DNA of 8,110 nt, from contig DKXD01000102.1 of the NCBI GenBank assembly GCA_002492075.1, forward strand, positions 1 through 8,110, read 5' to 3'. The stretch is from Ruminococcaceae bacterium UBA7135. GTDB taxonomy: Bacteria; Bacillota; Clostridia; Oscillospirales; Ruminococcaceae. Below are positions 1 to 5,901 of the stretch, piece by piece. The notes below the pieces were generated by a model, which was not told the DNA's origin, did no database searches, and worked only from the letters and a program-made list of their open reading frames with translations. Within the stretch, counting starts at the first letter, position 1; each line of letters starts with the position of its first letter. A program made the translations under genes and the position numbers.

Positions 1-36
1 GCCGCCATTAAATCGCCGATTACTCAAAATCCGACC

Positions 37-65
37 TTGACAACGACGGAAAAAAATGTTATACT
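37..65 (+). promoter_or_regulatory. Sigma-A promoter for the first operon
   Basis: A perfect -35 box TTGACA (37-42) is followed after exactly 17 bp by TATACT (60-65), one mismatch from the consensus -10. Transcription would start near 72, leaving a leader of about 27 nt before the ATG at 99. The spacer holds an A-rich run. It probably drives the run of closely spaced plus-strand genes up to 3242. Confidence 0.85.
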
Positions 66-98
66 GAATATGTATGCAAGTGTAGTGGGGGCGTTTTT

Positions 99-428
99 AT
101 GAACGAGCTTATAAAGCAGCTGAGCCGTGAAGAATACCTTGCCACGATGAGCGGCAAAATGCATAACGTTACCGAAACGGCAGAGCCTCTCGTCGATATT
201 TGGAGCTTCGTTAAGCGGCTTCCTAAATCTGTGCCGCTTTCCGAGTACGGAGTTCAAAAAAGACTTATTGAAGCGGTGTATGAAGACGAGCAAAAAACAT
301 ATCAGCACATTCTGTTGTTCGGGGAGAAAAAGAACAGCTATGTCGTGCTGATAATTGATGTTGAGGAGAGGTCGATATTGGGGTATTATCCGCTTGATAT
401 TGATAAGGAATACCGCACAGACAAATAA
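99..428 (+). CDS. Small soluble protein of unknown function
   Basis: This encodes 109 residues with no signal peptide or membrane segment. The N-terminal half is helical and charged, with a NVTETAEPLVDIW stretch at about residues 23-35. The C-terminal half looks like an alpha/beta fold: helix 53-68, strand 69-73 (QHILL), strand 81-87 (YVVLIID), then a turn and a final strand ending in GYYPLDI (95-101). I recall similar short uncharacterised proteins from gut Clostridia but cannot name a domain. The ATG follows a G-rich Shine-Dalgarno-like stretch (GTGGGGGCG, about 84-92) and sits about 27 nt from the predicted transcription start. It is the first gene of the operon, 9 nt from the next gene, so the two are probably co-translated. 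An immunity-protein-like role is possible but only a guess. Confidence 0.8.
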   Translation: MNELIKQLSREEYLATMSGKMHNVTETAEPLVDIWSFVKRLPKSVPLSEYGVQKRLIEAVYEDEQKTYQHILLFGEKKNSYVVLIIDVEERSILGYYPLDIDKEYRTDK

Positions 429-437
429 AGGAGCAAA

Positions 438-938
438 ATGGGTCGGCAGATAAATTACTATATGGAGCACGAGAGCTTCTTACAGGTAGCGCAATTGGCT
501 TTGGACTGCGGCTGTGAGATAATCAAGGAGGACTTGGACGTTCCACCGACAACGGTTATCCGCACGCGTGATATCGCGGCGATAACACCGAACGATTGGA
601 TGTTTTGGTTTTATGTCCCCGAAGCGGGGCGGCTTGAAACAAAAACATACGACTGCGGCGAACGCGTGGAGCATAGCTTCAGCGAGAGCGGAAATGCTCT
701 TATAGAAGCGGGAGTATCACTTATTCGTGAGGAAGAGAAAACGATAGGAAGAAGCCGCCTGTACGTTCAATCGGGGTATTATGACGGCAATGATGTGTGG
801 GTTCCGCGCCCAAAATGCGTAGACGCGGTCTACAATAAGCTGGTGAGGCGCGTGAAGAAGCTGACGGTTTACGACGGGTTTTATTACGTTACGGAGCATT
901 GCCAAAAGCTGTTTGACGAGGGATATAATAAGAGGTAA
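438..938 (+). CDS. Conserved-looking hypothetical protein, 166 aa
   Basis: This is a soluble 166-residue protein with no signal peptide or membrane helix. It begins MGRQINYYMEHESFL, and is rich in aromatic residues, with a WMFWFYVP strand-like segment at about 53-60 and a YVQSGYYD segment at about 108-115. The C-terminus (from about 128) is basic and helical, containing VYNKLVRRVKKL, followed by FYYVTEHC. I recognise the N-terminal pattern from uncharacterised proteins of Clostridia but know no function. AGGAG (429-433) lies just upstream with a short 4-nt spacer, overlapping the stop of the previous gene. The next gene starts 3 nt after the stop and its ribosome binding site (AAGAGG) lies inside this reading frame, which argues for translational coupling. 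An immunity or antitoxin role is conceivable from size and context but not supported by any motif. Confidence 0.8.
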   Translation: MGRQINYYMEHESFLQVAQLALDCGCEIIKEDLDVPPTTVIRTRDIAAITPNDWMFWFYVPEAGRLETKTYDCGERVEHSFSESGNALIEAGVSLIREEEKTIGRSRLYVQSGYYDGNDVWVPRPKCVDAVYNKLVRRVKKLTVYDGFYYVTEHCQKLFDEGYNKR

Positions 939-941
939 ATT

Positions 942-2192
942 ATGGAAGTTTTTGAGTTTTCGGATAGAATAAAAACGGCGGCGGACAAGGCTACAGAGCT
1001 TGCCGCTCCAAACTTCGCGGAGCTGGACAGGCTCGCCGAATACAACGGTCAGCGCATCTTGAAAGCGTTTATCGACAACAGAGTAAGCGAAATGCACCTT
1101 AAAGGTACGACGGGCTACGGTTACAACGACGATGGCCGCGATAAGCTGGACGCGGTTTTCGCGCAGGTGTTGGGCGCTGAGGACGCTCTTGTGCGGCATA
1201 ATTTCGTGAACGGCACGCACGCCCTCACCACCGCGCTGTTTGGTGTGCTCCGTCCACGCGATACCATGCTTTCCGTTACGGGAATGCCTTATGACACGAT
1301 GCAGGAGGTAATTCTCGGCGAGAACTGCGGCTCTTTAAGAGATTTCGGGGTGAATTTCGCGATGATACCGCTCCTCAGCGACGGCATGCCGGATTACTCG
1401 AAGATAGCCGAGCGGGCAGCGGAAGCCAATCTCGCTTATATTCAGCGTTCGCGAGGGTATTCTCTAAGACCGTCTTATGATATCGCAACGATTGAAAAGA
1501 TCATACAGGCTATTCGCGGCGCCAACAAGGATTGCATAATTATGGTGGATAATTGCTACGGAGAGCTTGTTGAGGACAAGGAACCGACCGCCGTGGGCGC
1601 GGACCTGATAGTCGGCAGCCTTATCAAGAATTTGGGCGGCGGCATTGCGGAAACGGGCGGCTACATAGCGGGCAGAGCCGATCTTATAGAGCAGTGCAGC
1701 TTCAGGCTCACCTGTCCGGGAGCGGGCAAGGAGGTCGGCTGTTCGCTGAACCAGAGCCGCGGAATGTATATGGGCTTGTTCCACGCGCCCGAGGCTGTTT
1801 GCTCGGCGCTGAAAACATCGGTGTTCGCGGCGGCGTTTTTCGAGCAGCTGGGTTATGAAGCGTTCCCGAAATACAACGAAAAGCGCACGGATATTATCGC
1901 GGCACTGAAGCTGGGAACTCCCGAAAAGCTCATCGCGTTCTGCGAGGGCATACAAAGCGGCTCGCCGATAGACAGCAGCGCAGCTCCCGAGCCTTGGGAT
2001 ATGCCGGGTTACGACAGCAAGGTAATTATGGCGGCGGGAGCGTTCACAATGGGCGCGTCTATCGAGCTTTCGGCGGACGCTCCTTTAAGAGAGCCATACG
2101 CCGTTTGGCTGCAAGGCGGCTTGACGTTCCCGACGGGCAAGGCGGGAATAATGCTGGCGGCTCGGCGAATGGAGGAAAAGGGTCTGCTATGA
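942..2192 (+). CDS. PLP-dependent methionine gamma-lyase family protein ('aluminium resistance protein', PF06838)
   Basis: At 416 residues this matches the usual length of the family that includes B. subtilis YnbB. These are fold-type I PLP enzymes of the cystathionine/methionine gamma-lyase type, cytosolic, presumed C-S lyases of sulfur amino-acid metabolism; the aluminium-resistance label is historical and the true substrate is unproven. Visible features are the family motif HLKGTTGYGYNDDGRDKLD (52-70), the cofactor-phosphate loop region VNGTHAL (89-95), GMPYDT (114-119), the PLP-ring aspartate D203 in MVDNCYGE (201-208), and the Schiff-base lysine K229 in GSLIKNLGGG, followed by GGYIAGR (239-245). 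The C-terminal domain ends in a glycine-rich QGGLTFPTGKAG (391-402). All expected catalytic residues appear intact. It is third in the operon, with AAGAGG 6 nt before the ATG, inside the end of the upstream gene. In many Gram-positives it sits near glnR or hfq-type genes; here it does not. Confidence 0.93.
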   Translation: MEVFEFSDRIKTAADKATELAAPNFAELDRLAEYNGQRILKAFIDNRVSEMHLKGTTGYGYNDDGRDKLDAVFAQVLGAEDALVRHNFVNGTHALTTALFGVLRPRDTMLSVTGMPYDTMQEVILGENCGSLRDFGVNFAMIPLLSDGMPDYSKIAERAAEANLAYIQRSRGYSLRPSYDIATIEKIIQAIRGANKDCIIMVDNCYGELVEDKEPTAVGADLIVGSLIKNLGGGIAETGGYIAGRADLIEQCSFRLTCPGAGKEVGCSLNQSRGMYMGLFHAPEAVCSALKTSVFAAAFFEQLGYEAFPKYNEKRTDIIAALKLGTPEKLIAFCEGIQSGSPIDSSAAPEPWDMPGYDSKVIMAAGAFTMGASIELSADAPLREPYAVWLQGGLTFPTGKAGIMLAARRMEEKGLL

Positions 2193-2226
2193 CAGTGTAC
2201 AGTTGCGGCTGATAGGGGAGTGAGAT

Positions 2227-2763
2227 ATGAAACGATTTATGTATATCGTGTCGGTGGCAAGCCTTGCGTTGATGTTCGCTTTTTTCTTCCTTATGGTGAA
2301 CACAAATAAGGGAGTTTTTGCCACGCTTGGAATAACGGCGATGACGATATGCTATCACTTCACGGTGCGGCTGGTTATCGGGAATATCACGGGCAGCATA
2401 AAGCTTTCCCAATTCGACCCCAACGCGCGGCGTTACCGCGAACGCAAGTTCGAAAGAAAGCTTTATCATAAATTGCGCGTGAAAAAGTGGAAAAAGTTCG
2501 TTCCCAGCTTCGACGAGCGTCAGTTTTCCGTAAAAGACCACTCCTTTGACGAGCTGGCGCGGACAACGTGCCGCGCGGAAACAACTCATTGGCTGTGTGC
2601 CGCGGCAAGCCTTGTGACGATTTGCTTTGCGGTGTGGTTCAGTTCGCTTGTCGTGTTTTTGATAACGGGTATTCTGGGCGCGCTTGTCGATCTTATGTTA
2701 GTAATTATTCAAAGATATAATCGACCGCGGCTTCTGCGGCTTGCCGAAAGGAAAACAGAATGA
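2227..2763 (+). CDS. Membrane protein resembling the CrtO acyltransferase family
   Basis: This 178-residue protein has two N-terminal hydrophobic helices (about 4-23 and 30-52), a cytosolic basic region, and two C-terminal helices (about 123-136 and 140-161). It carries the features I associate with glycosyl-4,4'-diaponeurosporenoate acyltransferase (CrtO of S. aureus): a VKKWKK block (85-90), RAExxHW (R116, A117, E118, H121, W122) and QRYNRPRL (162-169). In S. aureus CrtO acylates a glycosylated carotenoid in staphyloxanthin synthesis. No other carotenoid gene is present, so the substrate here is probably different, perhaps a glycolipid; that is inference. AGGGGAG (2214-2220) lies 6 nt before the ATG. 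The stop overlaps the start of the downstream acetyltransferase by 4 bp (ATGA), indicating coupled translation. Family membership is fairly secure, function is not. Confidence 0.85.
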   Translation: MKRFMYIVSVASLALMFAFFFLMVNTNKGVFATLGITAMTICYHFTVRLVIGNITGSIKLSQFDPNARRYRERKFERKLYHKLRVKKWKKFVPSFDERQFSVKDHSFDELARTTCRAETTHWLCAAASLVTICFAVWFSSLVVFLITGILGALVDLMLVIIQRYNRPRLLRLAERKTE

Positions 2764-3242
2764 TAATAGAAAAGGCTCTGCCCGAGGACGCGGAGGAGAT
2801 ATACGCGATATACAGCTCCTTGAAAGGGTCGCCGGGCTGCACTTGGGATGACGAATACCCCACGCTGGATTTCGTGCGGAACGATATCGAAAAGCGCCGT
2901 TCGCTTTATAAGCTGACGGAATACGGCAAAATAATCGCGGCGGCATATCTTGGCGAATTTGAGGAGACCGAACGCCCCGAGTGCTTTGACAAGTCGATAA
3001 AGCGGCTCGGTGAGTTTTCGCGCGTGGGAGTTCGCCGAGAATATCACCGAAAGGGGTATGCGGAGCGACTGCTGCGTTTTCTGCTGAAAGAGGCTGCAAA
3101 CCTTGGCTATGAGGGTTTGGCGCTGTTGGTCGGAACAGAAAATCTGGGGGCTGTGGCTCTGTACGAAAAGATAGGATTTCGGCGGGTCGGCGACGGCGTT
3201 ATGTATGATACACATTGGTTTTTCTACGAAAAAAGGATATAA
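2760..3242 (+). CDS. GNAT-family N-acetyltransferase
   Basis: This 160-residue protein fits a single GNAT domain, which transfers an acetyl group from acetyl-CoA to an amine. The N-terminal MIIEKALPEDAEEIYAIY is a typical first strand and helix. Motif A is SRVGVRREYHRKGYAERLL (about 87-105), with the pyrophosphate loop H96-R-K-G99-Y-A101; histidine takes the place of the usual Q/R of the Q/RxxGxG/A motif. Motif B is ENLGAVALYEKIGFRRVG (about 127-144), the classic N-x-x-A-x-x-L-Y-x-x-x-G-F. The C-terminus MYDTHWFFYEKRI is a closing strand. The substrate cannot be told from sequence; a small molecule or peptide alpha-amine is usual. Its ATG overlaps the preceding stop (ATGA). The TAA stop lies inside the first of two tandem hairpin repeats, so the repeat has inserted at, or coincides with, the gene end. 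Confidence 0.9.
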   Translation: MIIEKALPEDAEEIYAIYSSLKGSPGCTWDDEYPTLDFVRNDIEKRRSLYKLTEYGKIIAAAYLGEFEETERPECFDKSIKRLGEFSRVGVRREYHRKGYAERLLRFLLKEAANLGYEGLALLVGTENLGAVALYEKIGFRRVGDGVMYDTHWFFYEKRI

Positions 3243-3344
3243 TGTATTTCTCTCCCCACGAAGCCGTGGGAGAAAAAAACAAGGAAAAAGGACATAATGC
3301 ATTTTCTTTCCCCCGCGGAGCGGGGGAGAGAAAACAAGGAAACA
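3235..3344 (+). repeat. Two tandem 55-bp units, each with a hairpin
   Basis: Unit 1 is 3235-3289 and unit 2 is 3290-3344, aligned without gaps at an offset of exactly 55. The flanks are nearly identical (GGAYATAATGYATTT at the left, AAAACAAGGAAA at the right), while the central hairpin differs. Hairpin 1 has CCCACG/CGTGGG (3255-3260 with 3265-3270, loop AAGC), extended by a bulged pyrimidine/purine stem. Hairpin 2 is a 15-bp stem (3302-3316 with 3320-3334), with one G.U pair and a GGA loop. Both arms changed together, so pairing was kept. Neither is followed by a U-run, so they are not standard terminators. They lie between the acetyltransferase and yicC and may act on mRNA stability or processing. 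A related hairpin occurs at 6541-6567. Confidence 0.85.
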
Positions 3345-3384
3345 AGAAATACGTCTATTTTATCAGTATAAAAGGAGTATAAAA

Positions 3385-4263
3385 ATGATAAGGAGTATGA
3401 CAGGCTTCGGAAGAGGTCACGAGGTGTTGAACGGGCGGGATATCACGGTGGAGATACGCTCCGTAAATCACAGATATTATGAGTTTTCGTGCAGACTTCC
3501 GCGCGCGTATTCGTTCGCCGAGGAAAAACTGAAAACGCTGCTTCAGGGCAAGATATCGCGCGGCAAGGTAGAGGTGTCGGTGCTGATACAAAACGTCACG
3601 GCGGTTTCCGAGAAGATAACCGCGAACAAAGAGGTCATAACGGAATATGTTACGGCACTCCGCGAGATACAGGAGGAGCTTGCTCTTGAGGACGACCTCA
3701 CATTATCGTCCGTATTAAGACTTCCCGACGCGTTTACGGTCGTGAAAGAGGAAGCGGACGAGGAGCAGATGTGGGAGGACTTGAAGACCGTATCCGAGGA
3801 GGCTCTCGCAAACTTCATCAAAATGCGGGAGACCGAGGGCGAACGTATGAAGACCGATCTTCTGTGCCGTCTTGACGCCATAGAAAAGAACGTCACGTTT
3901 GTGGAGCAGCGTTCTCCGCTTATCGTGGAAGCGTACCGCAAACGGCTTTATGACAAGATGTGCGAGGTGCTGGAGGGCAAGGTCGCAGACGAGAACCGCA
4001 TATTGCTTGAAGCGGGGATATTCTCGGAGAAAACGGCGGTCGATGAGGAAACCGTGCGTCTGCGTTCGCATATAGCGCAGTTCCGCGAAATGCTTGAAAG
4101 CGCCGAGCCCATCGGACGCAAACTGGACTTTTTGGTTCAGGAAATGAACCGCGAGACCAACACGATAGGCTCTAAGGTGCAGGATATCGAGGTCACGAAG
4201 ATAGTTGTAGACCAAAAAAGCGATATAGAAAAGATACGCGAACAGATACAGAATATCGAGTAA
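3385..4263 (+). CDS. yicC: YicC/YloC family endoribonuclease
   Basis: At 292 residues this is the full family length. It has the diagnostic N-terminus MIRSMTGFGRG, then VEIRSVNHRYYEFSCRLPR (22-40, N-terminal YicC domain PF03755), a long helical middle, and the C-terminal DUF1732 domain with EAGIFSEKTAVDEE and the invariant LDFLVQEMNRETNTIGSK (about 247-264), ending in IEKIREQIQNIE. Characterised members (E. coli YicC, B. subtilis YloC) have been reported as cytosolic endoribonucleases affecting small-RNA and mRNA turnover. AAAGGAG (3371-3377) lies 7 nt upstream of the ATG. No convincing promoter is visible between the tandem hairpins and the gene: TATAAA at 3367 lacks a -35 and is too close to the start. 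The gene order is unusual, because remA, gmk and rpoZ, which commonly follow it in Firmicutes, are replaced by small membrane proteins. Confidence 0.96.
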   Translation: MIRSMTGFGRGHEVLNGRDITVEIRSVNHRYYEFSCRLPRAYSFAEEKLKTLLQGKISRGKVEVSVLIQNVTAVSEKITANKEVITEYVTALREIQEELALEDDLTLSSVLRLPDAFTVVKEEADEEQMWEDLKTVSEEALANFIKMRETEGERMKTDLLCRLDAIEKNVTFVEQRSPLIVEAYRKRLYDKMCEVLEGKVADENRILLEAGIFSEKTAVDEETVRLRSHIAQFREMLESAEPIGRKLDFLVQEMNRETNTIGSKVQDIEVTKIVVDQKSDIEKIREQIQNIE

Positions 4264-4276
4264 AAGGAGAATTTCT

Positions 4277-4528
4277 ATGAGCAAGGTAAGATACAGTGAT
4301 TTCGGCAAAATGGGTTTATATCTGCTGGCGACGTTTATATCTCTGGCGGCGGGCTTGATAATGACCGCTGTGGGTATCGCGTCGCTTATGCAAAATAAAC
4401 GGCGCTGTTCAAAAAAACGCGGCGGCGAAAAGGAACGCAGCGTTGTTCCCGTGATAATCGCGGCGGGTATTATGCTTACGGTTTTGTCGTTCGCGATGTT
4501 CTTCGCGGCGAATATGTTCATCATATAA
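4277..4528 (+). CDS. Small two-helix membrane protein of unknown function
   Basis: This encodes 83 residues. Two hydrophobic helices (about 12-38 and 56-82) flank a strongly basic loop, QNKRRCSKKRGGEKERS (39-55), which predicts both termini outside and the loop in the cytoplasm. The protein ends almost at the membrane (FFAANMFII). AAAAGGAGA (4262-4270), overlapping the yicC stop, lies 6 nt before the ATG, so it is almost certainly co-transcribed with yicC, 13 nt away. The next gene has the same hairpin-like layout. I recognise no family. A membrane anchor, a small regulator or a subunit of the downstream membrane proteins are all possible and none is supported specifically. Confidence 0.78.
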   Translation: MSKVRYSDFGKMGLYLLATFISLAAGLIMTAVGIASLMQNKRRCSKKRGGEKERSVVPVIIAAGIMLTVLSFAMFFAANMFII

Positions 4529-4541
4529 GCGAGAGACCCTT

Positions 4542-4733
4542 ATGAACGGAGAAACTGCTTTTTTCGCGCTGCTGCTGGGCATTCCCGGTTTGGCGTTTAT
4601 CGGTATAGGACTTGTGATCTCCGCGTTTGCCGGCGGAAAGCGCAAATTGACCAAGGCGGCGATAGTCCGCGCGATAGTTGGAGGAGTACTGACGATTTTT
4701 TGTACGGTGATGTCTTTTGTATTTCTGCGATAA
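4542..4733 (+). CDS. Tiny two-helix membrane protein of unknown function
   Basis: This encodes 63 residues: helix 1 at about 5-30 (glycine-rich, LLLGIPGLAFIGIGLVISAF), a basic loop GGKRKLTKAA (31-40), and helix 2 at about 41-62 ending in FVFLR. The layout mirrors the upstream 83-residue protein, with two helices joined by a Lys/Arg loop, though the sequences are not obviously homologous. The ribosome binding site is weak (GCGAGAG at 4529-4535, 6 nt before the ATG), compared with the strong ones around it. It starts 13 nt after the previous stop and is followed 15 nt later by the next gene. Its position in a tight same-strand run and its coherent membrane topology argue that it is real despite its size. 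Confidence 0.65.
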   Translation: MNGETAFFALLLGIPGLAFIGIGLVISAFAGGKRKLTKAAIVRAIVGGVLTIFCTVMSFVFLR

Positions 4734-4748
4734 CGAATGAGGTGAACT

Positions 4749-5276
4749 ATGGAAATACCACAGGAAGTGCTTGACAGTCGGGTATTAACGGTGTATTCCG
4801 ATACCGACCCCGAGCTTGTATTTTTAGTGGAGAGCTACAACAAACGAATGGTCGATAATCAAAAGCAAAAGCGCAAGCTGAAAATGCTTGAAAACATCTT
4901 TCTTATGCTGAACATCGCGATGCCCATAATCGTTGGGATAATCGGCTTGAAGGCAGGCGGAATGTTTATCATAAAGCCGCGTATAGAGTGGCTTGAAGTC
5001 GCGGTGCTTATTCTGTTTGTGGCGGCGTATATCTTTTTCGGAATGATAAAGCGAAACCTCATTGCGGTAACGGCTTTTTCCGTTCCGCTTATCATTATGG
5101 ACTTCCGCTGTATCCTGATGGTGGGAGTAAACATCGTTCTGACGGCGTTTGATGTGAAATACGGGCGAATACTTTCAACTTTACAGGGCTATCCGAATTT
5201 CGCGAGAATACACATCGAGAAAAAGAACTGCAAGGAACCTAAAAAGGCGCATAAGGACAAGGACGGACCAGAGTAA
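4749..5276 (+). CDS. Multi-pass membrane protein with basic tail, unknown function
   Basis: This encodes 175 residues. A soluble N-terminal segment (1-48, ending in the basic NKRMVDNQKQKRKLK) precedes four predicted membrane helices at about 49-68, 82-99, 103-117 and 119-135. After the last helix comes a YGRILSTLQGYPNFARI segment (138-154); a short '(L)xGYPxF' stretch just after the membrane is something I have seen in uncharacterised clostridial membrane proteins. The C-terminal 20 residues are highly charged (EKKNCKEPKKAHKDKD), predicted cytosolic. GAGGTGA (4739-4745), complementary to the 16S tail, lies 3 nt before the ATG. No enzymatic or transporter motif is visible. Its neighbours suggest it belongs with the two preceding small membrane proteins and the following soluble protein in one transcription unit behind yicC. 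Confidence 0.8.
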   Translation: MEIPQEVLDSRVLTVYSDTDPELVFLVESYNKRMVDNQKQKRKLKMLENIFLMLNIAMPIIVGIIGLKAGGMFIIKPRIEWLEVAVLILFVAAYIFFGMIKRNLIAVTAFSVPLIIMDFRCILMVGVNIVLTAFDVKYGRILSTLQGYPNFARIHIEKKNCKEPKKAHKDKDGPE

Positions 5277-5285
5277 GGAGGATGT

Positions 5286-5624
5286 ATGGACTATTATCGA
5301 CTGTTGTTTGAGGCGACGGCATACCTGCTGTTGATTGAAGTGCAAATGAGGGAATATCCGTTTTCGGGGGCGGTTTCAAGGTTCCTCAGCGAAGACTCGT
5401 ACGAAGCCAAGGCACGAGCCGTTGAAAGAATTGCGGTGGTTCACGCGCTTGATCGCACCGGCGAGCCTATGTGCGCCGATATTATCGATGAGATCGAGGA
5501 ATATGTCGCGAAGTTTGACGTCGCCGCGTTTCCCGAAAATGAGCGCTCCATTATCGAAGCCGATCTCAAGACCGCGCGGAGCGTTATTGAATGGTATCGA
5601 AACACTCCTGGTAAAATAAAATGA
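5286..5624 (+). CDS. Small helical soluble protein of unknown function
   Basis: This encodes 112 residues, almost entirely predicted alpha-helix, with no signal peptide and no membrane span. The N-terminus MDYYRLLFEATAYLLLIEVQ is amphipathic to hydrophobic but interrupted by charges. The middle is acidic, including ADIIDEIEEYVAKFD (64-78). An EADLKTARSVIEWYRN helix (90-105) ends the protein. AAGGAGG (5275-5281), overlapping the stop of the preceding gene, lies 4 nt before the ATG. The alternative ATG at 5282 is out of frame. It is the last gene of the yicC run: a consensus promoter for the riboflavin unit begins 10 bp after its stop, and no terminator separates them. I recognise no family. 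Confidence 0.78.
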   Translation: MDYYRLLFEATAYLLLIEVQMREYPFSGAVSRFLSEDSYEAKARAVERIAVVHALDRTGEPMCADIIDEIEEYVAKFDVAAFPENERSIIEADLKTARSVIEWYRNTPGKIK

Positions 5625-5633
5625 AAAAATCTC

Positions 5634-5662
5634 TTGACAAATCGCCGGGAATGTAATATAAT
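5634..5662 (+). promoter_or_regulatory. Consensus sigma-A promoter of the ribU unit
   Basis: TTGACA (5634-5639) and TATAAT (5657-5662) are both perfect and separated by 17 bp. The start site should be near 5669, about 23 nt before the FMN aptamer. A fully consensus promoter fits a gene whose control is exerted after initiation by a riboswitch. Confidence 0.93.
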
Positions 5663-5691
5663 GATAATGTGAGAGATCACAAAATATTTTA

Positions 5692-5806
<115 letters not shown>

Positions 5807-5833
5807 GAACAAATATCCGATAAATATTTGTCG

Positions 5834-5870
5834 CCCCTTTATAGCCGTATCACGGCTGTAAAGGGGTTTT
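5834..5870 (+). terminator. Riboswitch-controlled intrinsic terminator
   Basis: A 14-bp stem pairs 5834-5847 (CCCCTTTATAGCCG) with 5853-5866 (CGGCTGTAAAGGGG), with one G.U pair, a TATCA loop, and TTTT at 5867-5870. The U-run is short. Just upstream, 5809-5816 pairs perfectly with 5824-5831 (ACAAATAT/ATATTTGT), forming a separate AT-rich hairpin. The antiterminator is not obvious; 5832-5837 (CGCCCC) can pair with 5700-5705 (GGGGCG) of the aptamer core, a candidate alternative fold. The segment lies between the aptamer and ribU, as expected for transcriptional control. Confidence 0.88.
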
Positions 5871-5901
5871 CCGATTTCCCCCCGAGGAAAGGGAGTTTAT
5901 T

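Noticed and set aside
1..36. Possible end of an upstream gene or terminator at the left edge
   Set aside because: I see no convincing stem with a U-run and no coding signal in these 36 bases.
717..1220. Minus-strand open frame across two plus-strand genes
   Set aside because: It spans the junction of the hypothetical gene and the PLP enzyme, both better supported by ribosome binding sites and motifs.
2709..3302. Minus-strand open frame (197 codons) opposite the acetyltransferase and the hairpin repeats
   Set aside because: The plus strand encodes a clear GNAT domain there. The antisense product is rich in Arg, Ser and Cys without a fold signature.
3302..3340. Strong hairpin 2 as an intrinsic terminator of the first operon
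   Set aside because: It is followed by AAAACAAGG rather than a U-run on the plus strand, so standard termination is not expected; retained only as a repeat.
3235..3344. Possible remnant CRISPR array from the tandem units
   Set aside because: There are only two units, the conserved parts are the flanks and not a repeat alternating with unique spacers, a third hairpin lies alone 3 kb away, and no cas gene is present.
3361..3384. TATAAA at 3367-3372 as a promoter for yicC
   Set aside because: There is no -35 at the right distance, and the start site would fall between the ribosome binding site and the ATG.
3715..4524. Long minus-strand open frame (269 codons) opposite yicC
   Set aside because: It lies antisense to the well-conserved yicC gene and into the next gene, shows no recognisable domain, and has the composition expected from a frame opposite a coding strand.
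5621..5656. Tiny frame MKKSLDKSPGM overlapping the stop of the 112-residue gene (ATGA)
   Set aside because: It is 11 codons long, lies over the ribU promoter and has no independent support.
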